Assembly (NCBI RefSeq): GCF_000003605.2
Contig: NW_003124930.1
Span: 4,065 to 39,896, forward strand
Length of the DNA: 35,832 bases
Source: Saccoglossus kowalevskii
Taxonomy: Eukaryota; Hemichordata; Enteropneusta; Harrimaniidae
Direction: 5' to 3'
Made by a program: the position numbers and the translations under genes
The notes under the pieces: generated by a model
Told to the model about the DNA's origin: nothing
The model's database searches: none
What the model saw: the letters and a program-made list of their open reading frames with translations, nothing else
Part shown: positions 18,200-29,770 of the stretch, piece by piece
How positions within the stretch are numbered: the first letter of the stretch is position 1
Layout of the letters: every line of letters begins with the position of its first letter

Positions 18200-20260
18200 T
18201 AAATGATTTTATTTTCTCAGCAGTCAAATTGACTTCTCACACACTCTCATCGTTGATGCGATTATGAGAAGGTTTTGAGAAACAATAAAGCTCACAAACC
18301 TTATTCAATATTTAGTCAACGATATTGTTTATTACGTAATCGTTACGATTACGCGCGTTTGTTCATACTGTAGTTAGGCCTGCCTAACCCCCGGCACCCC
18401 TTTCCATCCATGACTTTGAATCCATGAATATTTAGGAAATGTGTGTTGTTTGGTAATTAAACCAATAAAAATGTGTTCACCACTGCAAATTTCATAGCAG
18501 TAAATATTGCGTAGAACGGGCACCAGTACTGATAACAATTTCAGTTTTCTGCTTAGTATTCATAATTTTTAATATGTTTGTGCATCTGAATCATCAAATC
18601 AAAAATCACTGTCAACTTGACTTCATTTCTAGTAATCCTCATCCAACTAAAGCACTAGGCAGTGACAGCCACACAGTTAAACAATAATTTGAGAAATTGT
18701 TCTAGATTCATCTAATGAAGTGTTTGTATGCAATGTTTTTTCTACACAAAAACCCGAATGTGGTCGAAGTTTGTTTTCCACTGTATCGCAGGACTCTAAA
18801 TTTTGCGTTTTTGATAGTGACTTGGGACTTCTAAAATATGACTCAATTCGTCAAAAATAATTCCCTCGAACACATTATAGTATAGCCACATCTTAAACCC
18901 ATTTTGCGCTTCGAAATAGACGCCATGAAATCGTTGAATGGCGGTACGTATCCGGTGTTTGTCAAGCTCGTTCGCTGCCGGTTGTGCATCGAGGTTAGAT
19001 AACAGCTGTAATTTGTGGCATATTGACACATTTAAACGGGGTGAGATCATACATACTTATCCGAGGCCATAACAATATATTTCTATACTACAAACAGTAA
19101 TATTCATAACCTAATTAAAATCTGATTTCCAAGATTACTATGTTGATAGAAAGCAGACAGTTACGTGCAATGCAATATTATGAGTGTATCACATTATATA
19201 AGTACAGATGTGTTGATACGATTGACGTCATGGCAGCATCATAACAAGACTGTATACTGTATGTTTGTAACACGGCCATAACGTCACAAAGACGACTGCA
19301 AAGTGAAACGGTGTTGAAAAATACTTTCACTGTATAATATTAACTGTATCTTGAAGCCGTTGTTCCAAAAGGCGGTTGCATGGTGCTTTTAAATAGTCTC
19401 AACGGATCACTGAATTTAGGTACGTATCATTAGTTTGAACTTTTGAATAATTATCTCAAGCTCATATCCGCAATAATGATCAGTTTGTTAGTTATGTTTC
19501 CCGTTGGTCTCATAACACACATCTATTTAAGAATTGGTTAATTATTTTGTGTAGTTTTTTTCTGTCGATCCACAACCCTCTTTTGGTCAAATTGTTGCTG
19601 TCGATTTTGTACCATTTTTGTACACTCTTATTCCTTTGAATTTTTTGAACATCAGTATTACAAGTATCAATACGTTTACTCCTTCAAGTTAAAAATTGCA
19701 GTTTGCAACTGTTACGCAACATGAAGTTTACCGTAAATAAATGATGAACTCTAAATTACGTCTATGGGTTACCAATTATGGTCATAATTGTCAAATTAAT
19801 CAATATTATAAAGTCACAGATAATTTTTTTTTTTGAGTCTTTGGTAATTTTCATGGTGGTTTATATGCCATCGCTAATGGACTCATACATTTTGATCACT
19901 TTTACAGAATCATTAAATTCACAGGATTCATTTGATCTGAGTCGAACTGACTTACTGATATTCTCGCGTTCCCAAGCAGGGCACTTTTCACGTTCTAAAA
20001 TTATGTTGGATGTATGTGCGTTATTTACGAACACATGCATACATACCTGATGTTCTTCGGACGTAAATGCGGTAAACTGAATATAGATAATAGAACCTTA
20101 TATCCTTTGGTATAACGTTATCTTTGCCACATAGATAGCTGTGACATGGTAGTACGAGGAAATCACATCTGCCGACGTTCTTCTCACGATAATTTCCTGA
20201 GGTTTGTATATAATGAAATGAAACTAGGATATTATTTTAACCAGATTGAGCTCTAATCTA
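18200..20260. repeat. Diverged direct duplication, left copy
   Basis: Blocks that match the right copy in the same order: 18200-18290 (with 25750-25830), 18560-18700 (27050-27200, sharing GACAGCCACACAGTTAAAC), 18783-18815 (27214-27245), 19311-19440 (27514-27640, sharing AAGGCGGTTGCATGGT) and 19790-20260 (27640-28050, sharing TTTACGAACACA). Identity looks moderate. The left copy has extra sequence at about 18820-19310, and the right copy at about 25830-27030. Confidence 0.7.
18796..19050 (-). pseudogene. Unrecognised minus-strand coding-like fragment
   Basis: An 84-codon frame rich in helix-forming residues, including KHRIRTAIQRFHGVYFEAQ, GFKMWLYYNVFEG and DELSHILEV. Two shorter relatives lie on the same strand at about 19318-19436 and 27522-27640; they share a F--NGF--x-LYYN-like core but are frameshifted. 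The spacing loosely recalls CARD helices 1-4, but no diagnostic residue settles it. Probably a decayed exon of a multi-copy family. Confidence 0.25.
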
Positions 20261-20280
20261 ATAAAAGATACATACAAGTG

Positions 20281-20508
20281 GGCCATTGACAAAACATGGA
20301 ACGACCCAAAACGAGCCAAACAACCCCAAATGAGCCAAAATATCCCAAAACGAACAAAATAACTAAAAAATACGTACCAAACGAGCCAACAACTAGCTAA
20401 ATGAGTCACAACAACCCAAAATTAGGCACAAAATCAAAAAGGGTGAGTGATCAGCCATTTTTAAAGGATACTAGTAACTTTGAACTGGCAGTCGGGGCGC
20501 TGTTCTTA
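20281..20508 (+). repeat. Inverted repeat pair, left member
   Basis: Starts GGCCATTGACAAAACATGG and continues with irregular CCAAAACGAGCC-type repeats, ending near GGGGCGCTGTTCTT. It matches the reverse complement of 23911-24078 along its length with small indels. No clear target duplication was seen. It could be a non-autonomous element present twice, or the ends of one larger element. Confidence 0.75.
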
Positions 20509-23500
20509 TCTAGCTAATTTGGCGATGTCCCAGAAGAAGTCAACACAAGTAAATAAATAAAAAATCGTAATAAATATATGTACGTATACAAATAAATAGA
20601 TAATAAAATGATAAAGATACTAATACATCTGAAAACCATAAATTGGTCCACGGCTAAGGTTGGCCAATTGAAATTGTCACAACAAGCAACGCTCCTAGCA
20701 TAGCTAATTTTTCCATAAACTGTAATTTATATCATGCAATCTAGGATACCCCGCCACGTGTAAAAGATGTTTTATGTCATTCCGTTTAATTCCCATATAA
20801 ACACCAGCAGTAAACGTTATGTGAATGAGCACAGTGGGCCACTTTATGCCACATAATTTAAAACAAATTAAATATCACAATATTTGTAAGGTGATTTAAT
20901 TCAAGCAGGCACTAAATACGTCGTACAATTAACCTTCAGGGAAACGCGATATAAGGTAGAAAAAGGGTATTTTCAAGGTACGGTTACCCATTTGCTTTTT
21001 CCCAAAAAATATTAGGAATCAAAACAAATAACATCAGATACGAGTTTCCCGTCATGCCACACGCCAGTCAGTCCCACACTCAAGTAATGATATTTATGTT
21101 AAATACCGGAATACGTTATTACCCGAATCGTTGTTTTGTCGTTATTTTCTTCACTTTGATCAGCTGTTCGGCCTTGTCTCATGGACTTTGTGGTTAGTTC
21201 GTCGTAGTTGTGCTGCTTGACCGGAATGATCACTGTAACTTCTTACCTATATAATTCACCGCGACGTAGAAATTAATCAATAGAAATTAATCAATAGAAA
21301 TTAATCAATAGAAATTAGTCAATAGAAATTAAATTATTATCTGTATTAGGAGTAGCATTACCACTGGAGATTCGTAGCATGTAATAGTGAAACTACTCTA
21401 CACGTTGTGTGTACTAAAACTTGTAGTCGTTTGACTTATTATGACAGCCATAATACCATGGCATCGCCAGTTTGAGCGGCATGAAAGTAACTTTCACTCG
21501 CAAACTATCATTAACCGAAAACAATACTTGGTGAGAGCGTAGCACACATTTTATTTGAGATCTGGAATAATCCCCTTCTCATCTTTTAGCAGACGCCAGG
21601 CGAACTCATAGCCCAACTGCTTCAGATAGTCGCACGAACGAATAAATATCTATACCATTTTAAATGAGTACGTCTGAGTCTGTAGGCATAATGTGGTAAA
21701 TAGTCGTATTGAGTTGGCATCAGTATCACTTAATGTACCACGTCACATGGGCGGATTATTGCGGGGCTAATGTAACACATGGCCAATCATCTCATAATGA
21801 ACGATATTACTTAAACACCTTTTATCCCTTTGAGTGTTCTGGGTTAAATCAATGTAAACCGTGGTATTCTCTATTTATCTATTGTGACATATAAAAATAG
21901 TGTTAAAATCATTTTGTTGCACGGACGCATTTAACCAACCAGTAGAAAGCGTGACAAATGGCCGCCACCAGGTATGACGCAGACATAATCGACATAACGG
22001 TTCACGTGACACCCTTTAATCTTTAAGCGTTTTCATGCGCGATGATATTTATTTTATTGGGGATTTCCCATTAAAAACTTGTGAGTAGATTTTGTCAGAA
22101 AAATATACAAAGAAAATGTCATAAAACAAACGTTTAAAAAAATAACTTACTCTTTTAATAGAGCGAAAGACAATATTACAGGACTGGTACACCATCGTGA
22201 AAAAATACAGCGCAAAACATAAGAACAAAATAATTGCCTTTATGCTCTTCTGCCTTTCAACATTGTTATTGTTCAACTCCTTATTTTTTGCCCATGATGT
22301 CAGCGTCATTCACAGTGATTCAGACAATGGTCTGGATAGTGTGTCGAAAAAACCGCTTGTATGCATAAGTATTGTGTTGCGATAATTTCCAAGGTGACAT
22401 TTTAACATTGATTGGTTGTTATGTGATAGGTTTTTTTGATGGTTAAAAACCTTTCACTTAGGTAACCGGGATTCGGTCGTTTCCACGCTAGGCTAACAAA
22501 AGACACACACAAGCTTCGTTCATGTTCCCAAAACGATTCTCTGCCAAGTCCCTGGTTTTCACCCGAGACAGCATTAAATCCATCTTTATTTCTTGTCACC
22601 CCTTAACCAATTACAATCAGTATAAGAGACTCCAAGGCCTTGCCTTCCAACAAACAACCAATCACATGAAAGTTTTACACATCATAATCAATTAATTACT
22701 CGTCAAGCTGTCTAGAGAAAACATTTCTATACATTGTCAACGCTAACTAATATTGATGGGGTAATAATCTCGCACTAACATTCCACAAAGATACTACCTT
22801 AGTTAAAATCGCAAACAACATTGGTTTAGAATTACAGCTACTGTCTTGTATCTTAAAAACTGCAGAGTCATAAGATGTTTTTGGTTGATTTCGACCAGCT
22901 CGCCATCTGGTCTTGTCATTAACATTTATCAGTATATGTCATGGCAACCACTGTCAAACTGACTGAAATATAAATCATGATAGTTATCTCCACGCCACGT
23001 CATATAAATCATTCGTTACTGTGACCAATCGTTATTTACTTCAATATCGCTCTCCCAAATACAATATTTTTCAACTAACTGCTATAGCCATAAACTGTTG
23101 CATAGCAACCGTTTTGCGATCTAAATTAAAATTTTATCTCCCCAGAAAAATTGACTGGTCGCCCTTATAATAAGTTACATGTACAACCACAGTCAGCTGG
23201 CGCAAGCAACAGGCGCTCGGAACATTTCTTGGATAATAAAAAATGACCTAAAGTAGGGTCGGCATAGTTAGTCAGTCGCCGGTACATTCGCCTACCACTC
23301 AGATAATAACATATTTTGTTATCGGTTGACTTAATATTACCACCAACAGATCGTATTTCTGTGAAAGATTGGCATTTTTGTCCTGATTTGTAGGAATCTG
23401 AAAAACGCGTTTCGCAATTTGTCTCTTACTTAGTTTTATGCCGCATTCAAGATGGCGGCCCCCATATAGTAAATATCGCATTTATTTTATTATCACGCTT

Positions 23501-23910
23501 GCACCTGCTGACTGTGGTTACAACGCAATTTTACAACCTTTGCGAAAAAAGCGCGTCGTATTATCCCTCCATTTTAAGTTACAGACCGGGCGATACCGAG
23601 CAACATAGTAAATAGCGGTTTTTAATTTTAATGTAATTTTACAGTTTTGTATTCTTACCACACATTTTTCTCGTTACTTTTTGTTTGTTTTTCCATTTCC
23701 AGCACAGCTTGGAAATAGTAGGGTCAGGCTGTATTTACTGGTTACTTCTTAATAATTATCTAGTAGTGTTTATTTGGTTAAGATTTATTTATTACTTAAA
23801 ATTAGTATGCATTAGTTTGTTTATTGTGTTATAATTATTTATTATTTACTTACTCATATTATCATGAGATATTCATTTATTCATTCATTTACACCTTTTT
23901 ATTGTGTCGT
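20509..23910. other. AT-rich stretch between the inverted repeats
   Basis: No gene or transposase frame recognised on either strand. Short ORFs (for example 22049-22309 minus, 22197-22385, 22402-22599 minus) lack motifs. An AAGATGGCGGC match to the YY1-type motif occurs at about 23449, without a linked gene. Confidence 0.4.
21267..21332. repeat. 14-bp tandem repeat, about 4.7 units
   Basis: TAGAAATTAATCAA repeated, the fourth unit with one change (TAGAAATTAGTCAA), followed by a partial unit. Confidence 0.95.
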
Positions 23911-24078
23911 TTGGGGACAGCGCCCCCAACTGCTAGTTTAAAGTATCCTTTTAAAATGACGCCCACCATTTTTTGAATTTGTGGCTAATTTTGGTTCGTT
24001 TGTTACTCGTTTGGGTAGTTTTTGGTCCGTTTGGTTCGTTTTGGTTCGTTTGGCTCGTTCCATGGTTTGTCAATGGCC
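23911..24078 (-). repeat. Inverted repeat pair, right member
   Basis: Reverse-complement match to 20281-20508: it ends TGGTTTGTCAATGGCC and contains GTTCGTTTTGGTTCGTTTGG. It is about 60 bp shorter than the left member through internal indels. Confidence 0.75.
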
Positions 24079-24138
24079 TATCAAGTGTAGTAGTTTATTC
24101 ACTCGAGGAGTATGCTGACGTAAATAATTATTCTCTGT

Positions 24139-24541
24139 TAAGCAGTCTAAGTCGACTTGCATGCGCGAGGCATATGGGTCTCATAAAAACAAAGATGGCG
24201 ACTTTGACTGTTGCGCAGATCAACGAGTACAAACTGAGACGTAACTAAGCTCAATTAGATATTTTTTAGGTGAATGGAAGGTATCGAAGGAGTCAGCGGC
24301 TGTAATTAGTGCAAGTCGCACCCAGGTCAAACCTCATACTTGTGATTTTCATTTGACGCCTTCGCAATCTGTGTCATGGCATTTGAAGCAATCTCAATCG
24401 TCGAATGCGCCCTCTGTCGACAAATTACAAAAGTATGGAGTTTTCTAAAAAAAATCCACAGAAAGGAAATTCGTCATTTGCAGGGCGATCGTTCCTGAAT
24501 CGGGTGAAACGGTGTTTGTCAATGGCGCTCAGTTTTTTTAA
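24139..24541 (+). mobile_element. Coding relic of the transposon family that produced the TTAA MITEs
   Basis: 24139-24370 matches the reverse complement of MITE copy 1 (for example GTAATTAGTGCAA, TACAAACTGAGA), starting at a TTAA with a decayed inverted repeat. Unlike the MITEs it keeps a reading frame. ATG at 24195 in an AAGATGGCG context starts MATLTVAQINEYKLR. A 29-bp insert with GT...TTTTTTAG borders (24241-24269) follows, then the frame resumes as EWKVSKESAAVISASRTQV, TCDFHLTPSQSVSWHLKQSQ and so on. It crosses one TAA (24446-24448, next to an A8 run) and continues KFVICRAIVPESGETVFVNG to TAA at 24539. The protein family is not recognised. It is probably the 5' part of an autonomous element's gene, or a captured host exon. 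Confidence 0.5.
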
Positions 24542-25267
24542 ATATAGCGATGGTGAAGGCTTAAGAGCACTTTCTGCCAGAATGATTTGAATTAACTGGC
24601 GTTGCTAACTCCAACTTATCAGTTAGAGAACCACAGTCTTATTGTGTTTGTAGAACTTGGTCATATTATATCGTATAATGTTTTGTATTTGCCAAGTACA
24701 AACATAATAAGTATACTACGACTGTTTCGTACTCGGATTATATTTTGGTTTTAATGTACAATAATAAAACTTCATAAATTATAGCAGTAATGTCTCAAAA
24801 ATATGAAAGTAACATAAATTGCAATGTAAAAGGAAATGAAAACGCAAAATATTTAAAAAAGCATAAAGTAATATCAAATTAGAAGGAAAATAATCAATTG
24901 TGAAGTGGTGAGGGTTGTTATCAGGCACCGAAGTTGTTCTGTATAAATGTGGCTACTGGAATTGCTAAACAGTTGGTGCTCATTATGTTTGGTATGTTTT
25001 TGACTGAAATTGATATGTTTGGCTGTTACTTCAAACAGAACTATACGTTGAATGAGCATGATAATATGAAATGTAATTCGTCATCAATTTCATTTGTATT
25101 ACATTGCTCACAAACTTTGCATTCAACTTGAGTTCTGGAAATGCGTGACGTCCAGTCGTTATTTTAGACAGTGGTTTCTTAAATTTACAGTTTTGAATAA
25201 ATAATCTTGCAATTTAAATGTTCTGTAAACTTCTTAGTTATTTTTTTTATTATACATTTCATTTCAG

Positions 25268-25495
25268 ACTTGGAGCCTGTAATGTGCGGTCTGACCAGCT
25301 TTAGACAAATGATCTCTCATGCACCACTTTGAGCCCAGTAACTACATTTCGTCTAGCCTTTATGGAGGTGGGTTGTATTTAGTGTACAAAAATAAACAAG
25401 AGATGAAGGCCCCAATCACAAGACAATTTTTGAATCAGAGCGCGAGGCTAACTTTACTGTTAAACCGTACACACCACTCAAAATTTGTAAATGAG
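25268..25495 (+). CDS. Candidate internal exon, frameshifted, unrecognised
   Basis: An acceptor (TTTCATTTCAG) and a donor (GAG then GTAAAT) bound a stretch whose frame from 25319 reads FEPSNYISSSLYGGGLYLVY, then ITRQFLNQSARLTLLLNRTH. Upstream of 25319 that frame has TGA, while the frame LEPVMCGLTSFRQMISHAPL is open, so one indel would join them. This looks like a decayed exon. No partner exon was identified. Confidence 0.25.
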
Positions 25496-25749
25496 GTAAA
25501 TCTGTTTAGTTTTCTGATTTATTCTATCGGTAAAGTAAAGAAAATTTGAATTAACAACTAATATTTTGAAAGTGACTTTTCTTTCGACTGTTTTTTTTTC
25601 CACTGTGAGATAGCTGGGTCCTTCATCCTTTGTGCATTGTATATACTAGATACCAACCGATACCCCCACCCCACATACAGACTAAGCGTACGGTTTATTC
25701 TAGTTCCTAGGCTCCCTGTGCATACACACATTTGAACCCAACATAACGT

Positions 25750-28060
25750 TCAATGATTTTATTTTCTCGGCAGTCAGATATTTATTGTTGATGCAATTGT
25801 ACAAAAAAGGTTTGTCAACATTCTTAAACTAGGGACCACCAATAGAAATACGTATACAGGAATAAATCTATGACATTTTACTACTGTGCGTTGTAAAACT
25901 TCAATTTTCTCCATATCAGTATGTTTAGTGTTAAAATATCCAATATACATATTTTTCACTTTTTTTTGTTTATGATTAAGAATATTAATTTAACATTGGA
26001 TTTATCTTCTACAAACATGCCTCATTTTGGGTAAAATATTCTGTTGCAATATCACTAAATGATACTTTACTTGCAGTGTGGTTGTACGCATACATTGTAA
26101 CACTCGCCATAATTTGCCTTCAATGTCATTTTGTCAAACCAAATGCTTTTCTAAAATTCAAAAATTAGTGTATTTATTTTACGGATTGAAGCTACACCCT
26201 TCAAAATGAATATTTAGTCGGTTGTTCGCCTTAATTATATATTAATATTAATTTATAAGTACATTAATATCATTTTCTACAATGGCACTGAATTCTGTTT
26301 TAAGTATTCTGTTATAATGTCTATCTATCACTGAACTAAATCACAAAGTAAATATTTAAGTTTTTCTTGTCACAGACATAATGTATCTTTACTTCACTCT
26401 GTAGGAATAATTTCAAGATTGAAACACATTTAAAATGTTGTTCAATGAATATATCATCATTCGGCCCCGCTTTTAATTGTTTCATGTGTAAGCTCATCAG
26501 GCCCTGTAGCATTATTGTTTTCAAGTTTGCGATTATTTTGTTCATTTGTATATCTGTTATATGACCTTTCTTTTGGACCTTTTACAAATATATACAGTTC
26601 AATTTCAAATTTCTATACATTGCTCAAACTCTGTGTAGAGTATTTTCTGTTTAATAAGTATTACTTTTATCATCAATGCACTTTTGCCACAATTGATAAC
26701 CCTTTTTATCGAAATTACATGAATAGTTTTTAATTTACGGTCTATATTCCAGGCATTCGTTTGTTATAATATCTAACGAATCATATGATGTCACTCTATA
26801 CTGTCCATGCTGTGTGACGATCTGTACACATGACTGTAGCACTAGAATTTACGGTAAATACGTTATTTAGGTTAACTTCTAGGAAGTTAAAGAGACATTA
26901 TTTTCTTCATATTGTTCCATACATTTTCTTTTTACAAATCTTAGTCTATGCGGTGCCTACACAATTTAGCTAGTTAACCACAACAGTGACAATGAATCTG
27001 TGTCCCGTGACGACGCTGCGTGATATTCAAGTTATCGATGCCTGCTTAGTACTCACAATTTTAAATATGTCTATGCATTTGAATCACAAAAGCAAAAGCT
27101 TCACGAAAGTCACTGTGAACTTGACTTTTTTAGTAGTAATCTTCATCCAATTAAAGCGTTAAGCAATGACAGCCACACAGTTAAACGAGAATTTCGTGAA
27201 TGTTATTTCAATCTTTCGCAGGACTCAAAATTTTGCGTTTCATAGCTTTCATTTCTGCAGGTCCCAATCGGTTCAACATGATCTGTTCGTATAGTAAATA
27301 TCGATAAATTGCCACTTGTACGCCAGCGGACTATGACTGGTGGGACTTATATCTAATATATCTGATTATATCTAATATATGCAATGAAATAGTATGAACT
27401 TTTCATATAATATAAAGACGACAGGATTATATCGCTCAGTTTTTTCGAACCTGATATTTGTTTCTTACTGTTAATTATTTGTTCTGATCTCTTGGAATTC
27501 ACGTGTGTTAAGCGGTGTTAAAAAATACGTTCGATTGTAGTATAGTCATATCCTGAACTCATTGTTCCGAAAGGCGGTTGCATGGTCCTTTGAAATAGTC
27601 ACCAATTGGGGGTATGTATCCGGTGTTTGAACCCAAAACAATCAATATAATCTTTTTAGATTTTCACGATGGTTTCTATGCCAACGCTGACGGACTCGTA
27701 CATTTGATTCCTACGATTCAGTCTGACTTACTGGGACATCCTCTCGTTTTTCACCTACCTCAAGTAAAACACATTTCACGTTCCAAAGTTATGTTGAATA
27801 TATGTGTGCTATTTACGAACACACGCATAAATAATTGTTGTTTTCAAATGTGGTACATTCAAATTGAGATAAAACAATAATATCTGTATTTGCCTTCGGT
27901 ATAACATCACCGTTGCCACATAGATCGCTGTGGCACCGTGATACAAGGAAGTCGCATCAGCCGACGTACTTTTTCTCAGGAATTCTCGGGAACATAAAAC
28001 AATGAAAACAAATAATCTAGGATATTATTTCAATCAGATGGGACTTGATTTAAGTTTTGG
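25750..28060. repeat. Diverged direct duplication, right copy
   Basis: Partner of 18200-20260. Matching blocks occur in the same order, with about 1.2 kb of extra AT-rich sequence at 25830-27030 where no gene was recognised. The plus-strand ORFs in both copies (19778-20050 and 27614-27880) share only short stretches such as SRSK-ML--C-LFTNT and are probably decayed. Confidence 0.7.
25751..25925 (-). pseudogene. CARD-like remnant, second copy (helices 1-3)
   Basis: Minus strand: EKIEVLQRTVVKCHRF, then RMLTNLFCTIAS, then (after a frame change) YLTAEKIKSLN. The order and the 'LT-EKI--L' step resemble the first half of a CARD. The last 33 bp match 18200-18232, just upstream of the other CARD-like remnant, where the same strand reads LTAEKIKSF. 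This links the two remnants as copies of one gene family. Frameshifts make it a relic. Confidence 0.33.
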
Positions 28061-28309
28061 CTCCGGAAACAAGAGCATAGTTAATCTTAATTTTTGAGAA
28101 GATGACACGTAGCTATGTTTCAACACGAGTAAGTCTGTCCATTTGAACACAATAAATGTTTCACCGTTGCATAGTGAGGCGGATTTTCACAAAGAGCGTC
28201 ATAGCCAAGCGTTGTAAAATAATAACTCGTGATACTATAAATCGGGTATCGCGGGTACAATAAATCATTGACAGATTTAGTAGTTTTGTTCAGAAATATT
28301 TTTTTCCAG

Positions 28310-29508
28310 GTGAATGGTTTACTTTACTCTTTCAATAAATAAATTAAAGTTTGGTTTAGCATCACTGAATCTTGCGATAACATAAAGTGCTTCCACAAAG
28401 CTTGACTATTAACTTTATCATTCTCCAAAATTAAATAACACATCCTTCATACTAATGTTGATGTTTTCGAAAGATGCATTTGTCCATAATGGTTTAAAGC
28501 TATGCCAGAATTCTGACACAACTTTGAATATTTTTATAAAATGTTTCTTTGCATTTGTTTAGTGAAGGGCCGGAGTTAAATAGTTCTAAAGCTGTGTACA
28601 TAAATTACCACTCGCTTTAGTTTGTCAATGGACTTATATCATTGCCTTTTTTCTAGGCTATGACATTATTTGTTGCTCTTTTCCCCATGTTGGCACCAAT
28701 TTACCCGTGATCTCCAGTTCATTTTTAACTTTTTCATATTAAAATATTTGTATCAAGTGTTTCATCGATGTGGTCTTTCAATTTACACTATTTTATATAT
28801 TGCACAAATTCATTTGCTAGTTTTTACTGTAAATAATTGGTTTATCACTGATTTCAAACTTCATATATTCAAATGTCTGTTGGTACGATGTTACAGTTTT
28901 TGACCGAGTTAAGTAAACGTTCTGGGACCAAAAAATAATCTAATCTGGAACCTGATTAGTGAATAGAAAGTTTGTTGGGTTAAATATAGATCAACTAATT
29001 TCAAATCATCCAACAAGTTAGGAATTGTTCTTCTAGCAGGCCCTTTATCCACAAGTCCATGTTTATCAATAATCGGGTCTAAAGGTAAGTTAACGTCTCC
29101 AGCGATAATACAGTCCGCAGAGAAAGAGGATGTTAGAATTAATTTTATAGCTCAGTGAAGAACAATTCCTGGTCTCATAAATATGTGCCATAACGAAAGT
29201 GTAATCCCCTCGCACAATTCTAAAATAATATATCTACCTTCCGAATCTTTAACATGTCTACCCTATTTCGAATCACTAGTCTAATTATCAGAATAGCAGT
29301 ACCACTACTGTGGCTTGGTTGAACCATGGGATAAAAACAGCTCGCCCCCAATCAATTTCTAAATATTTTTAACACATTGACTTGAATGAATTACCTGTAA
29401 AAGAACAATATATGCCTTTTGTTTACGCAGAAAATTGCAAATTGCCTTTGTGTTATGCTATTTTCTGATGCTCCTAATATTTAAAGACACAATTTTGACC
29501 TTTGACAT
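28310..29508 (-). mobile_element. Degraded LINE relic (L1/Tx1-like endonuclease, RT missing)
   Basis: Read on the minus strand from 29508: KVKIVSLNIRSIRK, then FLRKQKAYIVLLQ, SHGST, EGRYIILEL, AGDVNLPLDPIID, LDDLKLVDLY and SDKPIIY. These are the ordered motifs of the apurinic-type endonuclease of L1/Tx1 LINEs. A GEKSNK...LEKRQ stretch typical of the linker before the reverse transcriptase follows near 28630-28690. Then, near 28330-28500, FWHSFKPLW and KDVLFNFGE-like residues resemble the part after the RT. The RT itself is absent, and stops and frameshifts are frequent. It is an old, internally deleted copy. Confidence 0.75.
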
Positions 29509-29760
29509 AACACGTACAAACTACACAATACATAAAAAGACAGTTGTAGACGGGCTGGGCCCCGAAAAGCATGCATTGGTTAGTTTCCAGTGACGTTTTT
29601 TGATAATATATTTAGTTTGTTTTTGTTTCTTTTTCTTAACTATCTTAATTACTTTTCATAGATGGTAGGTTATGGCAAATGGAAAACAACAAACTTATTG
29701 TAAATATCACCTTTGAACTGTTTGATCAAACCAACACAATTTTGCAACTGGGTGTTGGTG

Positions 29761-29770
29761 GCGCATGCGC
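29761..29770. promoter_or_regulatory. NRF-1-type palindrome GCGCATGCGC
   Basis: GCGCATGCGC in an AT-rich setting, the core of the NRF-1 consensus. No first exon was linked to it, so it may be chance. Confidence 0.2.
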
